Below, piece after piece: positions 1-11,107 of a stretch of 64,000 nucleotides of DNA (its first letter is position 1; every line of letters begins with the position of its first letter). The notes under the pieces were generated by a model. The model saw only the letters and a list, made by a program, of their open reading frames with translations. It was not told where the DNA came from and ran no database searches. Where the stretch lies: assembly GCA_948099385.1 (NCBI GenBank), contig CANUEZ040000117.1, positions 2,838,001 through 2,902,000 of the forward strand. Reading direction: 5' to 3'. Source of the DNA: Fasciola hepatica (taxonomy: Eukaryota > Platyhelminthes > Trematoda > Plagiorchiida > Fasciolidae). The translations under genes and the position numbers were made by a program.

Positions 1-39
<39 letters not shown>

Positions 40-56
40 GTATATATATATATATA
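1..56. repeat. (TA)n microsatellite
   Basis: Alternating TA from the first base to 37, a short TCTG interruption, then TA again at 41-56. It begins at the window edge, so its true length is unknown. Confidence 0.97.
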
Positions 57-2009
57 ATGTATATATACGCACCACACTTGGTCGCAAACACAGTAAGACG
101 TTAGCAGGCCAAACTCAGACCAATCGTATTGTTCAGTTTCCCAACCGGCAGTTACAAGTTGCACTTGGGGCAAAAGTACACCCACTTTGGAGTGAAACGA
201 TACTATAAGAGTGGTACTTTTAAGGAAGAGTGGCAGGCAATATCGGCCTTGTTGGCGTACTGCTGTACACTTTGTCTACCTGGATGGTTGGCAGCTTCCA
301 GACCAGCCGTGAACCTAGACTACGGCGACTACGATCAGCCACTTAAGTGGCACGTACGAGTGCTCACTGCCAGTCCGCTAGGCAAAAGCAGCCCGCGTGC
401 AGCTTCTCAGCTGCTTCAGAAACCGCCACCTACGTGCTTCCTCGTGCTGATGGTGTTCGATCACTGCCACAACCACAGTACACCAGCCCCATTTTGTGCA
501 AAAAACGCGGAGTAAAGAAGTTTGTCGGACAGACCACCGGGAAGCATGACAACCTGTCTACTGATGGCCTCAAACTGCGGTCATGGAATTCGAGTGGCCT
601 GACCAGCATATATCATCTAAAGCCGCTCGGTCAAGTGCATCGAGCGATCCGATACTCACGCTACCATAAATTACTCACAGGGAAAATATAGAAGTTAGCC
701 CATCAGAATAACCAACAGCACTGGTAACGCGAAGTGGCAGTCCTGTAAGCCAACTACAAAACCACGTCCTTTTCGTTGACTCCGAGACAATTTTTAGAAC
801 CTACTGTTAGCACTGGGTTGTGAAACTTACCATGGAATACACAGTCGGCGGGCCAGATAAATTACAACCAGTTTTCATGATTCTGATTATTCTGATCTTT
901 TAGGGGCTACAGCTACACCAACGGTCGTTTATAAGTTTGCTATCATGATCCAAAATCCGTCGGAGCCCTCAGGCACCACTTCCTCCAGTTTGTTTTGCTA
1001 TCTCTCAGACGGGTTCACACTGTAACAGTGGCTACTTCCGTACACTAGCTGACCAGCAAGTACGTTCATTTAGCTAATCACACATTAGACGACGGGGTGG
1101 CTATTCAATGTGACCCTGAAGAAGGTAACTAGACACTTTTTGGATGGATCTGACGCTGCATGTTTGGGCTGGCGAGCATATGATTCCTGTGGGTGTTGGA
1201 AAACATTTGGACGGACTCACATCGGACATCTAGGGTTCAGATGTCATCAAACTCTCACTCGCAGTAGTTCGACGTCACCGACAATATAACGAGCTATATA
1301 CAAGGAAATCATGCACTATCAACACCCACGGTCTACCGCGAAGATCGAAGCCCTAAGCTGCTCGACCTCTGGGATAAGCCCTCCTGAGCAACAATCATCG
1401 TCCCTCATAACTCCGACACTTTTCTTTTCTAACTGAACAATGACTGCCATGCGCTTTTTCCACTGTATCTTTACTCCTGCCCACGCCCTTAAAAGCACGC
1501 TGATCACCTTCACACTGGTTTGCTCTCTCGTCCTCACGGGTCATTGGGAATACCCTTCTGGTCAGCGTATTTGTTCAGTGCCTAGCATAGTATTAGCGGG
1601 CAGGTGTCCCAAGTAAAGAGAAGAGGGGGAGAACACCTTTACCAAGGGTATGCGAGATAAGATTCAGTCACCTGCACTTCTACTTCTAGGACTTCGTTTG
1701 CCATCTATTGAAAGACCGACATTCTCTGCTTCCAGCAACTGAAATGAGCAACAAGAATTCCGGGTCGACCGGTTTTATCGCGAAGAAGAAAAGGTTCCCC
1801 GATGTATTTTTTCTTCACCGAACGGTCCTGTCTATCTCTTCAGTCGTCCTGCTGGTACATCCATCAGCAATGCTTCAGAGTGCAGGGACACAGTATCACC
1901 TGCTTCTGGCGACGATCAGCGAGCCCTCGTGTCGTAGCTTTGTTTTCATTGTAAACCGCTCCTCCATAATTGAATTCGAGTCAACTCGCATGCCTTGATG
2001 TGATTCCCT
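57..2009. other. Unrecognised non-coding stretch
   Basis: No domain or RNA gene recognised. Short open frames occur at 129-515 (plus), 1319-1537 (minus) and 1708-1998 (plus), but none shows a familiar motif. The right part (about 1.7-2.0 kb) lies directly downstream, in element orientation, of the Gypsy integrase and may be its decayed C-terminus or 3' region. Confidence 0.5.
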
Positions 2010-2169
2010 CTGTGTCTTACCACGCGGTCTGGTACCCCCTTAGGTAGCCAAAAAATGTAGTGTGTTAGAAGATCATAAAGAGTGAACTTTGTCCTTCCGG
2101 TCCAGAGGAAACATGGTGTTTGTCCCGACTAGGGAAGTAGAGTGCTCGTACACGCTGTCGGGCATTCCC

Positions 2170-2444
2170 TCAAACATTGAATACAGTTTTCCGTTTTTGC
2201 AAGGAAGGAAATGAGTGGCTTTTTATGGTGAAGTTCATCCTTTCGACCAACTCTTTCACCTCCAGGTTGATGTTTGTTTGTTTATTTTCATCAAAATGCA
2301 ACAGCTTGCACAATTCGCAGACACCAATTTTTTCACAACCGCGTACTCTGTCCAAAAGCGTCTGGCTAGGAGTCCTTTAGGTGCTGACCAAATTTTCAAA
2401 AGGAGTTCTCGCGTCAGTGGCTGCATCCGTGACAGGAATTCCAC
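2170..2444 (-). pseudogene. Gypsy integrase catalytic core, frameshifted
   Basis: Two overlapping minus-strand frames share this core. One frame (2256-2444) covers the upstream part. The other (2170-2355) reads CELCKLLHFDENKQ and then ELVERMN, the conserved end of the Gypsy integrase core (family pattern: LCxLLxIxKTRTTxYHPQSxGLVERxNRTL). The normally invariant HPQS/G-LVER block is only partly kept. In life this domain would carry the DDE residues that join element cDNA to host DNA. The frame switch between the two halves shows a frameshift, so no active integrase is made. Confidence 0.75.
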
Positions 2445-2584
2445 AGCCTCTGCCCACTTCGTGAAAAAGTCATTTAATCAGTGATACATTTGCTACGTTT
2501 TTGGACTTTCTAGTAGCCGTCCCGTAATACCAACTCCGACCAAATGTTTGGGTATACTATCCGTATGGGTGCTCGTGCTGCTCG

Positions 2585-2680
2585 GCCCCCGTGATCAGGA
2601 TAATTACAGGTAGCACGGGAATGGCAAAACTGACAGAAATTAACTGCCTCATTTCGTTGATTAGGCCACCAGTACCTGGA
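2585..2680 (-). pseudogene. Gypsy integrase HHCC zinc-finger fragment
   Basis: The minus strand reads RYWWPNQRNEAVNFCQFC followed by HSRATCNYP. This fits the second half of the integrase zinc-binding domain, where a YWPGM-like motif is followed by CxxC and a short basic linker. It lies about 140 bp upstream, in element orientation, of the core fragment. The histidine pair was not located, so the N-terminal half is lost or diverged. Confidence 0.6.
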
Positions 2681-3130
2681 ACGGACTGCTTAATTTGGTC
2701 CTGACCGGAGTGTCCCAGACTTTAAGAATGTGTTTTCACGACAGCTTTTGCTTTCCATTTTAGGTCCGTCAATCATCTGAGATGGTTAGGACCCTGCTTA
2801 AAAAAGCGTTAGTCGTCTCATAACTTGGTTTTGTCCCATAGTGCCCAGCAGCGACGAGTTTCATAACGTGGTCAGGCTAGGTCTTCTCCGGTCAATCCTC
2901 TGCCTCCCTCATCTATGCGTTGAAACAAGGTAGCCCAACCAGGATCTTCAACATGCCTCCTATCTTCAGTTTTCCAGACTTGAATCGAGGTTGACCTGCG
3001 CCACATACTGAAAGCCAAACAAGAGGCAATCGCCATGACTTCCGCTAGCTTTAAGCAACATTATATCCAAATCTTCATGCCGTTTCCCTGGTCGGCATAG
3101 GAGGGTGTGGAAGTATTCCAGAAATCGTTC

Positions 3131-3406
3131 TTACCACTGCAGTACTTCGTCTTCAGGGTTCTCAAAGTTGGCGAGCCACAACAGTGCTCGGTTATGAGTT
3201 CGGACAACGAAATAACACTTAAGATGCTGTAAGTAATGTCCAAGGTGTCTCCCTTGGGCTAGCTTTTCTTTCTGCTGAATAGAGTAGTTCTCTTCGAGCC
3301 TGCTCGGGTTTCTGCTTTCAAATGACCTCATGTACTCTTTACCTCCTCGATTTCGCCATGATGGCACGGCTTTGAAGCTCTTTTTACGCAGATCTGTGTC
3401 CGTCAT
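3131..3406 (-). pseudogene. Gypsy RNase H fragment
   Basis: A 91-residue minus-strand frame carries the Gypsy RNase H pattern: ASRSL-like SFESRNPSRLEENYSI, then KEKLA, then a GHYL(Q)HLKCYFVVRTHNRAL segment and WLANFENPE. In live elements the last parts read H-x-R-Y-L-x-G-x-x-F-x-x-x-TDHxAL-x-W-L-x-x-F-x-x-P-E. The TDH catalytic aspartate is replaced by THN here. This domain degrades the RNA strand of the RNA/DNA hybrid. It sits between RT and integrase as expected. Confidence 0.82.
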
Positions 3407-3745
3407 GGGTCCTCTGCTGTTACCTCCGGTGTCTGCGAATGCTAATACTGGGGCCTGACAAAGTTGTACACGAATGTCTCAAAATGCCTTTGGGTAGGTG
3501 ACACCCCTTTGAAGCTGTCAACTAGCCTCCAGTTAGGTATTCAGTGGGACGTCGTAATGGAGAAAACGCAGACAAAATGTCGCTAAAATGATGATACCCG
3601 TAGGACACTTTGAACTTCGTCGGCCGTCTCCGGGGCCGGCCGGTTCTTGCTCAGCTCCGTTTTACAGGGTCTGTTTGAGTCCCTGTGCTGGACGCGAAGG
3701 TCCGTGGAGGCGACACCTGTTGTTGTGTTTTTAAGGCTCCATTTA

Positions 3746-3927
3746 GGAACACAGACTACGCGTCTTATCGAATACGGGAATCAAGTTGAGAAGAAGTTTA
3801 TTTACCGTCTCCTCTTTTGCAACTAGACCATCCAAGTGCATCAAGCAGTGCTTTTGGATTAAGTCAATCAAAACCCTGTACCTTATAGGCTGGAAAGTGG
3901 CTGGTGCGTTTTTCAGACCCACCCTTA
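3746..3927 (-). pseudogene. Gypsy reverse transcriptase fragment (palm region)
   Basis: The minus strand reads GLKNAPATFQ, a hallmark of Ty3/Gypsy RT, then KHCLMHLDG at the position of the YLDD active site (HLDG at 3827-3838), and then an EEH-like stretch. The second catalytic aspartate is glycine and the tyrosine is histidine, so the polymerase is dead. A stop follows at about 3745. The N-terminal RT fingers were not found to the right, where sequence is unrecognised up to the purine-rich block at 4.1 kb. Confidence 0.8.
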
Positions 3928-4095
3928 ATGTCTAGAACTCGTACGGGCCACTCAGGAGTGCAAAAGCCGTTTTTGACGATCTCGCTTCCCTATCTTTACT
4001 TTTCAGTACCCAGAGGCTAGATCCGGCTTACCAAACCCAGTCGATCTTCTCAGAGGCTTCATTAGGTCAGCCGTCTTCGACATTGGAAAGTAGTC

Positions 4096-5260
4096 ATGTT
4101 TCAGTGGAAACAGCGGGATGTCGGAAGGAATGACTGGCAAGGAACTGGAGAAAACAGAGTGAATATATGCTCAACACAGACAAGGGAGCGTGAACTGTCA
4201 GTGGAAACCAAGAGCTGGAGGGAAGAGCATGGGAATAAAAATGGCCGGAAGTGTGGGAGAGAGGTGAACGTAGTATTAATCAGATCGGATGGTTTAGAAT
4301 TACTTAATAAAATCATATATCGCTTTCTTTGTGACAGGCGGGACGTGTTTGATCAAATGAGAACAGAAAGGGGGCGAAGTACACCTGGAAGCGCTGAAAT
4401 AATGGCAGCTGTGGTGAACAGTCCGTTCTGATGGGAGAATGGGGGGGGGGCTTGTCGAAGAAAACGGGTGGCAGTAGATCGATGGAATTGTCTAAATGCT
4501 GGTGCATCACATGATGGCAACGAAAAAAGAGAAACGTTAGTAAATGGACTTCCTTCATGGGGCACAAGGATGGCGATGATGGAACTGGCTGGCGAGTTCA
4601 GAGCAAATATAGCTCTAAAGTGGATAGAACAGTGTGTACTATCAGCAAAAGAGGAGCCTGGGGGTGAAAAGGTCTGGGGCGTGAAAGTAGAGCAGTCACA
4701 ATAGCGAACGGTGAAAGAAATAACTGAATATACTAAATATCAGAGGGGTCAGATAGTGGCAGTGCTTGTGGTATGGAATTGCCCATGATGATCAACGTGG
4801 ATCGTTTGACGACAATCGGAACACGGTGGGCCAGTTGGAAAAGCATGGTTGGAAAAGTAACCTGGGAGGAGCCGAAATATTGACGGCTGGGATGAGCTGT
4901 GCACAGCGCGGGAAAGTTCAGGGAAGAGACCGAGGAAAAAGGTGGGAGTAGATCGATTGAATGACTCAGGTGCGAGTGCTTTTGTTGATGACGGCTGAAG
5001 CAGAAAAGCATCGTGAAAATGAAGTACAATATGAGAGGGCCCGAAAGTAGACGGCGATGTAAATGACCGGGGAATGCGGGGCAAGCGTAGAGTGAAAGTA
5101 AACGGTGAAAGTTGGGCATTTACCGGAAACATTGAATTCTGAGTTGAAACGGGCTGGGACGCAATAGTACGGAAATAGCAAAAGCAAATAATGTGCGAAA
5201 AAAGAGTGCCTAGGCTATAGGGTAAGTCAGGTAGGAGTGGATCGTGTGTTTCAGAACTTC
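4096..5260. repeat. Purine-rich tandem repeat, unit about 480 bp
   Basis: Two diverged units are visible. GTAGATCGATGGAATTG near 4475 recurs as GTAGATCGATTGAATGA near 4948, and the flanking stretches (GAAATAATGGCAGCTG near 4397; GAAATATTGACGGCTG near 4875) keep the same spacing. Translations of the minus strand of the two units also align (both contain SIDLLPP). The plus strand is strongly G/A-rich, which keeps several reading frames open by chance. I therefore do not call the overlapping open frames genes. Confidence 0.6.
4441..4450 (+). repeat. Poly-G run (10)
   Basis: A run of ten G inside the purine-rich repeat. Comparable runs occur at 43275-43283 (nine G) and 48176-48185 (ten C). Confidence 0.9.
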
Positions 5261-5477
5261 ATGGGGTAAAAATATTGTAATGATTTTCTTTTATGATAGT
5301 TAAAAGTTGAAGAAACAGGGAAAGAAATAGGCATACCAGGCAGCCTGGAAAGCACAGAAAATGTCTGTGGAGAACAGTTTGTGAAAGAGAAGATAAAAGA
5401 ACTGGTCGAAAAAACGTAAGAAACGACCTATTTGATCGTTCTAGAAAACGTAATGTGGTGAACACAGGTCCATCTTT

Positions 5478-6401
5478 TTGGTGCTTCTCCCCGAGCGGGT
5501 GCTGTACACGGGCAAAGTTTTCTCAGCCAATCCGAAAAGGTACGTTAGAAACCTGACGTCCGTTGAGTCGGAAAAGGTTAAACTTGAAGATCAACCGCTT
5601 GACCACAAATGTCGCCTCCCAAGTAAAGGGCCTTCATCTGAATATAGGAGTTCAGATGGAGGACACGCTTAGCCAGCCAGCAGAGCTGAAACCCAGAAGA
5701 GACAGGATCAGATCAATTGAAGTCGGCGGCTGTTACTTGCTGCTCCCTCAACACCACAGTGTATAGAAAAAAACACTGACAAGGGAACATCTGGGAGCGA
5801 TTGGAAACTGTGAGATAACCCACCGGTTTTTATTGTACCCGTTGATAAAACTTCAGGAATCTTCCTCGTGGACAGAAACGATTATCTTGAGAAAGTGGTA
5901 GAAAAATCGGGCGACTGAACCACGTTCTCCTAAGGTAAAAAAGACAGGGCTATGGTTGTTTAAGGGCACATTCTATACTTTAATCTACTACTAATTAATT
6001 TGAGCAATAGACCCATAGGATCAACAAGCACAATATTCTATAGTCTACCAGTATCACAAAACAGGTACATGCGCGGGAACTTCACTTCGCATGTTGGTTC
6101 ATCATACCACAATCTAGCACGATGTCTTGCAGAACTCCCGGGACCGATAAGAACGAGACTGTCACCACATAGCCTTCGCAACCCATTCCAGTTCTTCGTC
6201 TTGATTAGGCACGTGATTGCCAAATCCCAAGATATGCTCTTCTTCGATGTTCACAAATGTACGTCTAGTCAAAACATGGACTACTTCTGTAAACAATATT
6301 CATCAGAAGACACTAACATGGATATACTAGTCGATTTAGGCAGAAAGCTTCCAGAAACTGTGCAATGCCACCACCTCACCCTTATCTCCCAAAGTGACTA
6401 A
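5478..6401 (+). pseudogene. Penelope-like element reverse transcriptase remnant
   Basis: Reading left to right: ERVLYTGKVFSANPKR (about 5495) matches the LSLGPKF start motif of Penelope-like element (PLE) proteins. FIVPVDKTSGIFLVDRNDYL (about 5826-5890) matches the ADKGGxxVVxxxxDY block. NRPIGSTS then resembles the RPIGS motif, AELPGPIRTRLSPHSLRNPF matches the WL-x-x-L-x-P-x-x-x-x-LS-x-H-x-x-x-D-x-F block, and MLFFDVHKCTSS matches the SFDVxSLFTN RT motif (the first catalytic aspartate is kept). Stops and gaps separate the blocks. The GLPKVHK block, the second RT aspartates and the GIY-YIG nuclease were not clearly found. PLEs carry an RT related to telomerase and are common in flatworms. Confidence 0.72.
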
Positions 6402-7880
6402 CTGTGTCACGTATGAGAGAAACTACTAAACCGCACATTAGACACCATCATACACCAATAAAACCACAAATCTTTCCGAGTGCCTTTCAAGCTGCCCACC
6501 CGGTGTCATCAGCTTTTTCAGCTTGCTTCAGTGTACACACAAAACAAACTATAGCCTACTTCGTCAGTGGTTCACCCTCCAAACTTTTGCTGGTACAACT
6601 TGTAACTCAGAGTCCCGACCAGTAAATACAGCATGCGCCATCGACCAGGAGAGTGAAGCTTTCTCGTCGAGTTTGCACAAACACACCCTGTTCAACGCAT
6701 ACTGCCGTCATTTGTCATCATGACGTACGGCTGGAACAGCTTTCAGACTGCATACCTTTCCTTTTATTCGCAGTCCCTAATAATCCCTCGTGGCCCATTT
6801 CACCAGTTGATCAAGTTCCACAACCAAAGCTTCGGGCTATTCTATCTTGGGTTGATTCTTGGATGCTTTATTCCCTTTCGACTCCTACCCTTCAAAATTG
6901 ACTATGGTGGGCCTTGGTCTGTCCTACCTCTTACGGTGCTCCTCTTTCCATCTTCACACCAGCCAACTCCCCCTTCTGCGCATCTGTTGAACAGACTTGG
7001 AGCCCATATCCCATTTGGCACGCCCGGACTCAAAACCCGACTACTACAGTGGTCCATGATAACAAGCCACTCGCAAGAGGCCCTTAACAAACCATCACTC
7101 TGAAGGAGTTTCCTCAATAAGGCGACCAACGGCATGCACCAACATACTTCATCGTCCCACCTCACCAAGGTTTACGTGTTTGCACAATTAGAAAGTGTCA
7201 AATTATCGGAACACTTGAAGACACTGTACTAGACAACTTTCGTCGTATTCTTTCTCCTCCTTTTCTATGCAATAATACTGTAAAACGTCATCCCCGCGGC
7301 TACTACTCCATACGTGGCCATTACTTTATAATTCTTGCGACTTTTACCTTCCTCCCCCGATCAACGGAACCCGGCCTTATTTCTCCACAGTGAGCTTTCT
7401 GATATCCCAGACTTTCCGTTTCCCGTTAAGAGGATATTTATTATAGTTGGATAATCGGCTTCCTTACTTGGCTGACTGTTTTATACAGTCATCGGTAGAA
7501 GCAACTTTACGAGTATCGTTTCCTTCACCCCTCTATGTATCGACCCTCCTGCTTCCCACAAAAACTCTGTTTTCAACAGGATTTCAAACCGCCGATTTCT
7601 TATTACGACTGGCCCCGGAAATCGAAACCCATTCATACGTACGACATAAACTAGCACAGTTTAACTCCGTTCAAAAGCATTTCAGCTCTCTTACACGGGG
7701 TCTAAATTTTGCTACTCCCGCTTTGCCGTTTTGCAAAAGTATTTTGCCTTCTCTATCACATTTCAAAATGTGCTATCGCCTCTACTCTTGCCTCGTGACC
7801 ATAACCGGGAGATATACTTATATGATTTATTAATTTCTTCCTGACATTCCAGAAAGTCATCTGTTCGTTTTTCTGGTCGA
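6402..7880. other. Pyrimidine-rich stretch, possible decayed PLE 3' half
   Basis: No firm domain. The plus strand is C/T-rich, with several short open frames on it (for example 6720-7103 and 7447-7833). Its position just downstream of the PLE RT makes it a candidate for the decayed RT C-terminus and nuclease region, but I could not identify the catalytic motifs. This is inference from position only. Confidence 0.35.
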
Positions 7881-7889
7881 TTTGAGTTG

Positions 7890-8800
7890 AAATGGAGGTG
7901 GTCCCCTGGGTCCATCGTATGTATCCACTCAAAGTTACTTTTCAGTACCTCTGCTTCTCAGTCACTTGTCCCCGTGGGCTCCCGCCACCTCCAACTACGC
8001 CTTCTACCGAAACTCTCGGGATTGGCTCCGATTGCACGTAGCCATAGCAAACCTTTCGATGGCACTTGGCCTTAATCGCTGGTTCCTTTTCATCCCATGA
8101 CCGACAGATTTTCTGTGTACATGGTGCCACGGTGCTATCCTTTTCGGACTGCAGCAGCCTTTGGTGGTCGCCACTTTGCTTTGGCTAACGCCGTGCCTCT
8201 TTTTTCGTTTTTTCTCTCGCCCTGCTCGGGGCTTCTGCCAGGGTGGACTACCCTGTATTGTAACTGCTCACAGGAGCAAAAGCCCTAGTTAGCCCCACGA
8301 CGGTGTCCCTGAAAAGCCCCCATACTTCTTCTACAGTATCTTCTCGTGGTCCCATTTCAACCGCGCAGCAGCATTTTCCAGGGCCTGAATATCGGTTTTG
8401 TCAACATTTTGCCATATGGTCTCTGAGACAGCCATTGACTCGGTCCTGACTGTTGATTTGAGGATTCCAAGATCACTCCTACATAAGGGGCCGTCACTCT
8501 CAGGCTATCCAAAGCGTTTGGGATTTTCATTGCGACCATTTCGAGTAGGCTAGGATTATGCCCAAGTCCCAACCTAGTCGCATCTCGTACATTCTGTATC
8601 AGGGTTCGGCCGACGACGAAATCCAATAGACGGGCCACCAGTCCACCTCCGTTAGCCCACAGGGCTTCTCGGCCTATTTCCGAGCAGTTCGGATCCTCAA
8701 ATACTGTTATCCTTCCGGCCCTCGAGGTTTGTTCCCACAAATGTTGTGCGAGCACGGTGTCCTCATGGTTTTCCGATGGTGGGCTCCTTCATAAGCAGTT
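7890..8800 (-). pseudogene. CR1-like LINE fragment: endonuclease C-terminus and linker to RT
   Basis: On the minus strand, 8755 leftwards reads ATRLGLGHNPSLLEMV, matching the end of LINE apurinic-type endonucleases (family: TR-x-x-G-x-x-PSLLDLVxT), followed by a stretch placed like the LPPLGxSDHxxL motif but degenerate. Further left (about 8350-8270) another frame gives EDTVEEVWGLFRDTV, the typical linker helix before the RT (family: VEExWxxFxxxxxxLxxxFVP). Stops break both. No RT of this element follows to the left, where a plus-strand PLE lies, so it is truncated or interrupted. Confidence 0.62.
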
Positions 8801-10498
8801 AAGCCACAGCTTAGAATAATTTCGCACGAGACCCCCTGGACACTGCCTGCTTGCACTTTTGCTCAATGAAAGCCATTACTCCCCCGCCATCTTGTCCGCT
8901 TGCTCTGTTAGGGTGATGAATGAGGAGGCCTCGAGGTCCCATCGGTGTAACTTCTTCCGGATCTTTGACCAGGTTTCCGCTACTGCTACGCAGTCGACGT
9001 TAACTCCCTCTGAGCAAGCTGCTCTCATTTGTTTCCAATGATGCTGGAGTTAGTACTTGGCACTACCGTCTTCCCCGATTTACTGGCCTGCCTTAGGTGC
9101 AATCGTAAGTCAACCCTGAGTGCCTACCCCGGTTTTCGCACTCACAGGGTAACGAACGGCCGATGAGGTGACTGCAGGTCTAGTACCGTGTGGGAAAGGA
9201 GGCACTGGGTCTCAAAACTTTAATGGTGTTTTTGTCGGTGGTGGCTTGGTTGGTTTTACCTTCAGTGCCCTCCGAATTTGGTCGGCACATGTGTTTCAGT
9301 TCATTTCAGTGCAGTTTGCACAGAGCAGGTAATATCCACGGCCAACTGCCGGTCCAGAATTTTTTCGACGGTATTTACACCAGTTGTGCACTGACTATTG
9401 CACGGCTTGCGGTGTCATTAAAACTACTTTGGTTTAGGGCATCATGTTGGAGCCAGCTAACTCCTCATCGCCTGCCCTAATGCCCACTCCCCGGAAGTTT
9501 GTTAGAATATATTTCCCAGGCTTGGGTTTGTGACGTCTAACGGGACCTGCCCTAGGCCCGACAACCGGTCCCCCCATTTAAGCAATCTGGAAACTCTTTC
9601 GCCCCCTCCCCTCCGATTATGGAAATAGGTGGTTTTCTGCTTGAAGTACGTGGCCAAGGCCGTTGCAGCAGAACTTTCCATTCTGGAACACCCACATCCC
9701 GGTTACTTGTCCAGTCGCGCGTGTTGATCTGACGCATAAACCAATCCAAAAATGCGCGGCGGAACATGGAATTTATCCACCATTATGTGTGGAAATAATG
9801 AATTCAACTACTCCGCAGCCTGTAGTGTACGCATTTAAAGCAGAAAGTTAATGGTCTCCGGCACCGAGAGTAGGTAACAAGTAAGCAAGGCGAGGGTCAC
9901 GACATGATCCGGGGCGCAAGGTAGCAGTTTTCGTTGAAAAACTTTGACCGGCGGTGTAGAGAATATTTATTGAAAATCCCTCCACGCTTCCTACATGTTC
10001 TATGAGCCAATTGTGTTCAACAAAACCTTGTCGAGCATTTCTATGCCCAAAGCTTGCACTTACTTTTGTTTAGGCAGGACTTTTGAATTTAGCCTCGAAA
10101 TGTTTTCATGTGCTGCGCGTGAACTGAGGAACCTTTAGCCTCTAGATTTTACTGGCAAGTTTATTTTGACTCGTAGTTGAGGTTAGTGTTTATTCGCATC
10201 TCTTGTGATCTTCAACTAAATGCCGTTAAAACTACTAATCAGTTTTGTTTTCATTTTGGAATTCGTGTGAATTGACTGCGTCTTGCTCGAGCCGCGGTGC
10301 ACTTCACTTACCCATATTGCTACCAACTGGATGGGATCATTGGAAAAGGTTTAGAGTGGTAGACTTTGTTTGACGTGGAGACCAGTTCACTTCGCTTCCG
10401 TGTCCACTGTGCTCAAAGAAAACCGCTCTTTCATTTCTCCACCCCAAGGCGAACATTGCATCTGTGTTGATTGGTAAAGCGAATCTGCTCTCATTCGG
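8801..10498. other. Unrecognised stretch between LINE and gag fragments
   Basis: No convincing domain. The minus-strand frame at 9552-9767 could be a decayed endonuclease N-terminus of the neighbouring LINE because it lies on the correct side, but no catalytic motif is visible. The rest has only short, interrupted frames. Confidence 0.4.
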
Positions 10499-11107
10499 CT
10501 AAACGCAACGATGTGCTGCTTGCATCCACTTCGGGGTGGTCCACACATGTGGCATTCCCGGGGGGTTCAGGATGAGGACACAGAGCTTCCAGATTCCTTG
10601 TGATCTCCAGCGCCTTCTCAGGGTCGGTGATGTTCTCGGGTCGAATTCCTGGCAGATTTTAGGCACAGAGGTGCAATCCCTTGGTTGTTGCCGTGAGGCT
10701 GTTTCGGAGTCATTGGTCGCAAGAGCAGAATGGGCCATTCAGCTCAAGCTTAGAAAGGTCCTTGCGGATTCCGGAACAGATTCCCTTGGCCTTTTCGTCC
10801 AATCACGGAACTTGTGTTATTGAGCCACCAGCAGCCTCGGAGGGTCTGATAAAGGCCTGAAGCCACCAAGCTTGCTACCGTAAGCGGTTTTGAAGGCCAT
10901 CCGGGTGTTCTTGATTCGATCGTAAGTTTGATCTTCCAACAGGCTAAACAATCGTTTTTCTTGCTGATCCTTCGAAACATTTTCACGGTTGAGCAGCACT
11001 TGCTCTTCCCACTGCGGATAGCTTTCATCCAAACTGAATTTTGCAGGTATTTGAATGAGTGAAGCAAACCGATTAGCCCTTGTAGAATTTTTGTCTACCG
11101 ACTTCAT
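10499..11107 (-). pseudogene. LTR-retrotransposon gag fragment
   Basis: The frame at 10817-11107 reads KFSLDESYPQWEEQVLLNRE and then KRLFSLLEDQTYD. This fits the flatworm Gypsy gag pattern F-x-x-x-x-x-F-x-x-W-E-x-x-x-x-x-Y-x-x-x-V-x-x-x-x-R-x-x-x-LL-x-LLDGxAYD. The second frame (10499-10738) continues the capsid-like region with ALEIARxLEA-like ITRNLEAL and ends in ILNPPGMPHVW. The two parts are in different frames. Gag would form the cytoplasmic particle in which reverse transcription takes place. It cannot be the gag of element B, whose own gag lies at 15.7-16.3 kb, so it belongs to another element whose pol is missing here. Confidence 0.6.

Larger units (their letters stand above)
2010..3940 (-). 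mobile_element. Ty3/Gypsy retrotransposon remnant A (RT-RNase H-integrase)
   Basis: Three pol domains lie on the minus strand in canonical order reading leftwards: RT at 3746-3927, RNase H at 3131-3406, then integrase zinc finger (2585-2680) and core (2170-2444). The spacing is normal for a Gypsy pol. The order RT-RH-INT places it in Ty3/Gypsy rather than Ty1/Copia, where integrase precedes RT. No gag, protease or LTR was recognised, so the element is partial. Frames change between domains and stops interrupt them: it is dead. Confidence 0.8.

Noticed and set aside
3619..3645. GC-rich CGGCCG...GGCCGGCCG cluster as a regulatory hairpin
   Set aside because: Short and isolated inside decayed Gypsy DNA between RNase H and RT; no further support.
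4733..5132. Two overlapping minus-strand frames of about 128 residues
   Set aside because: Both follow from the purine-rich bias of the plus strand and recur with the tandem repeat unit; low-complexity F/S/L translation, no domain.
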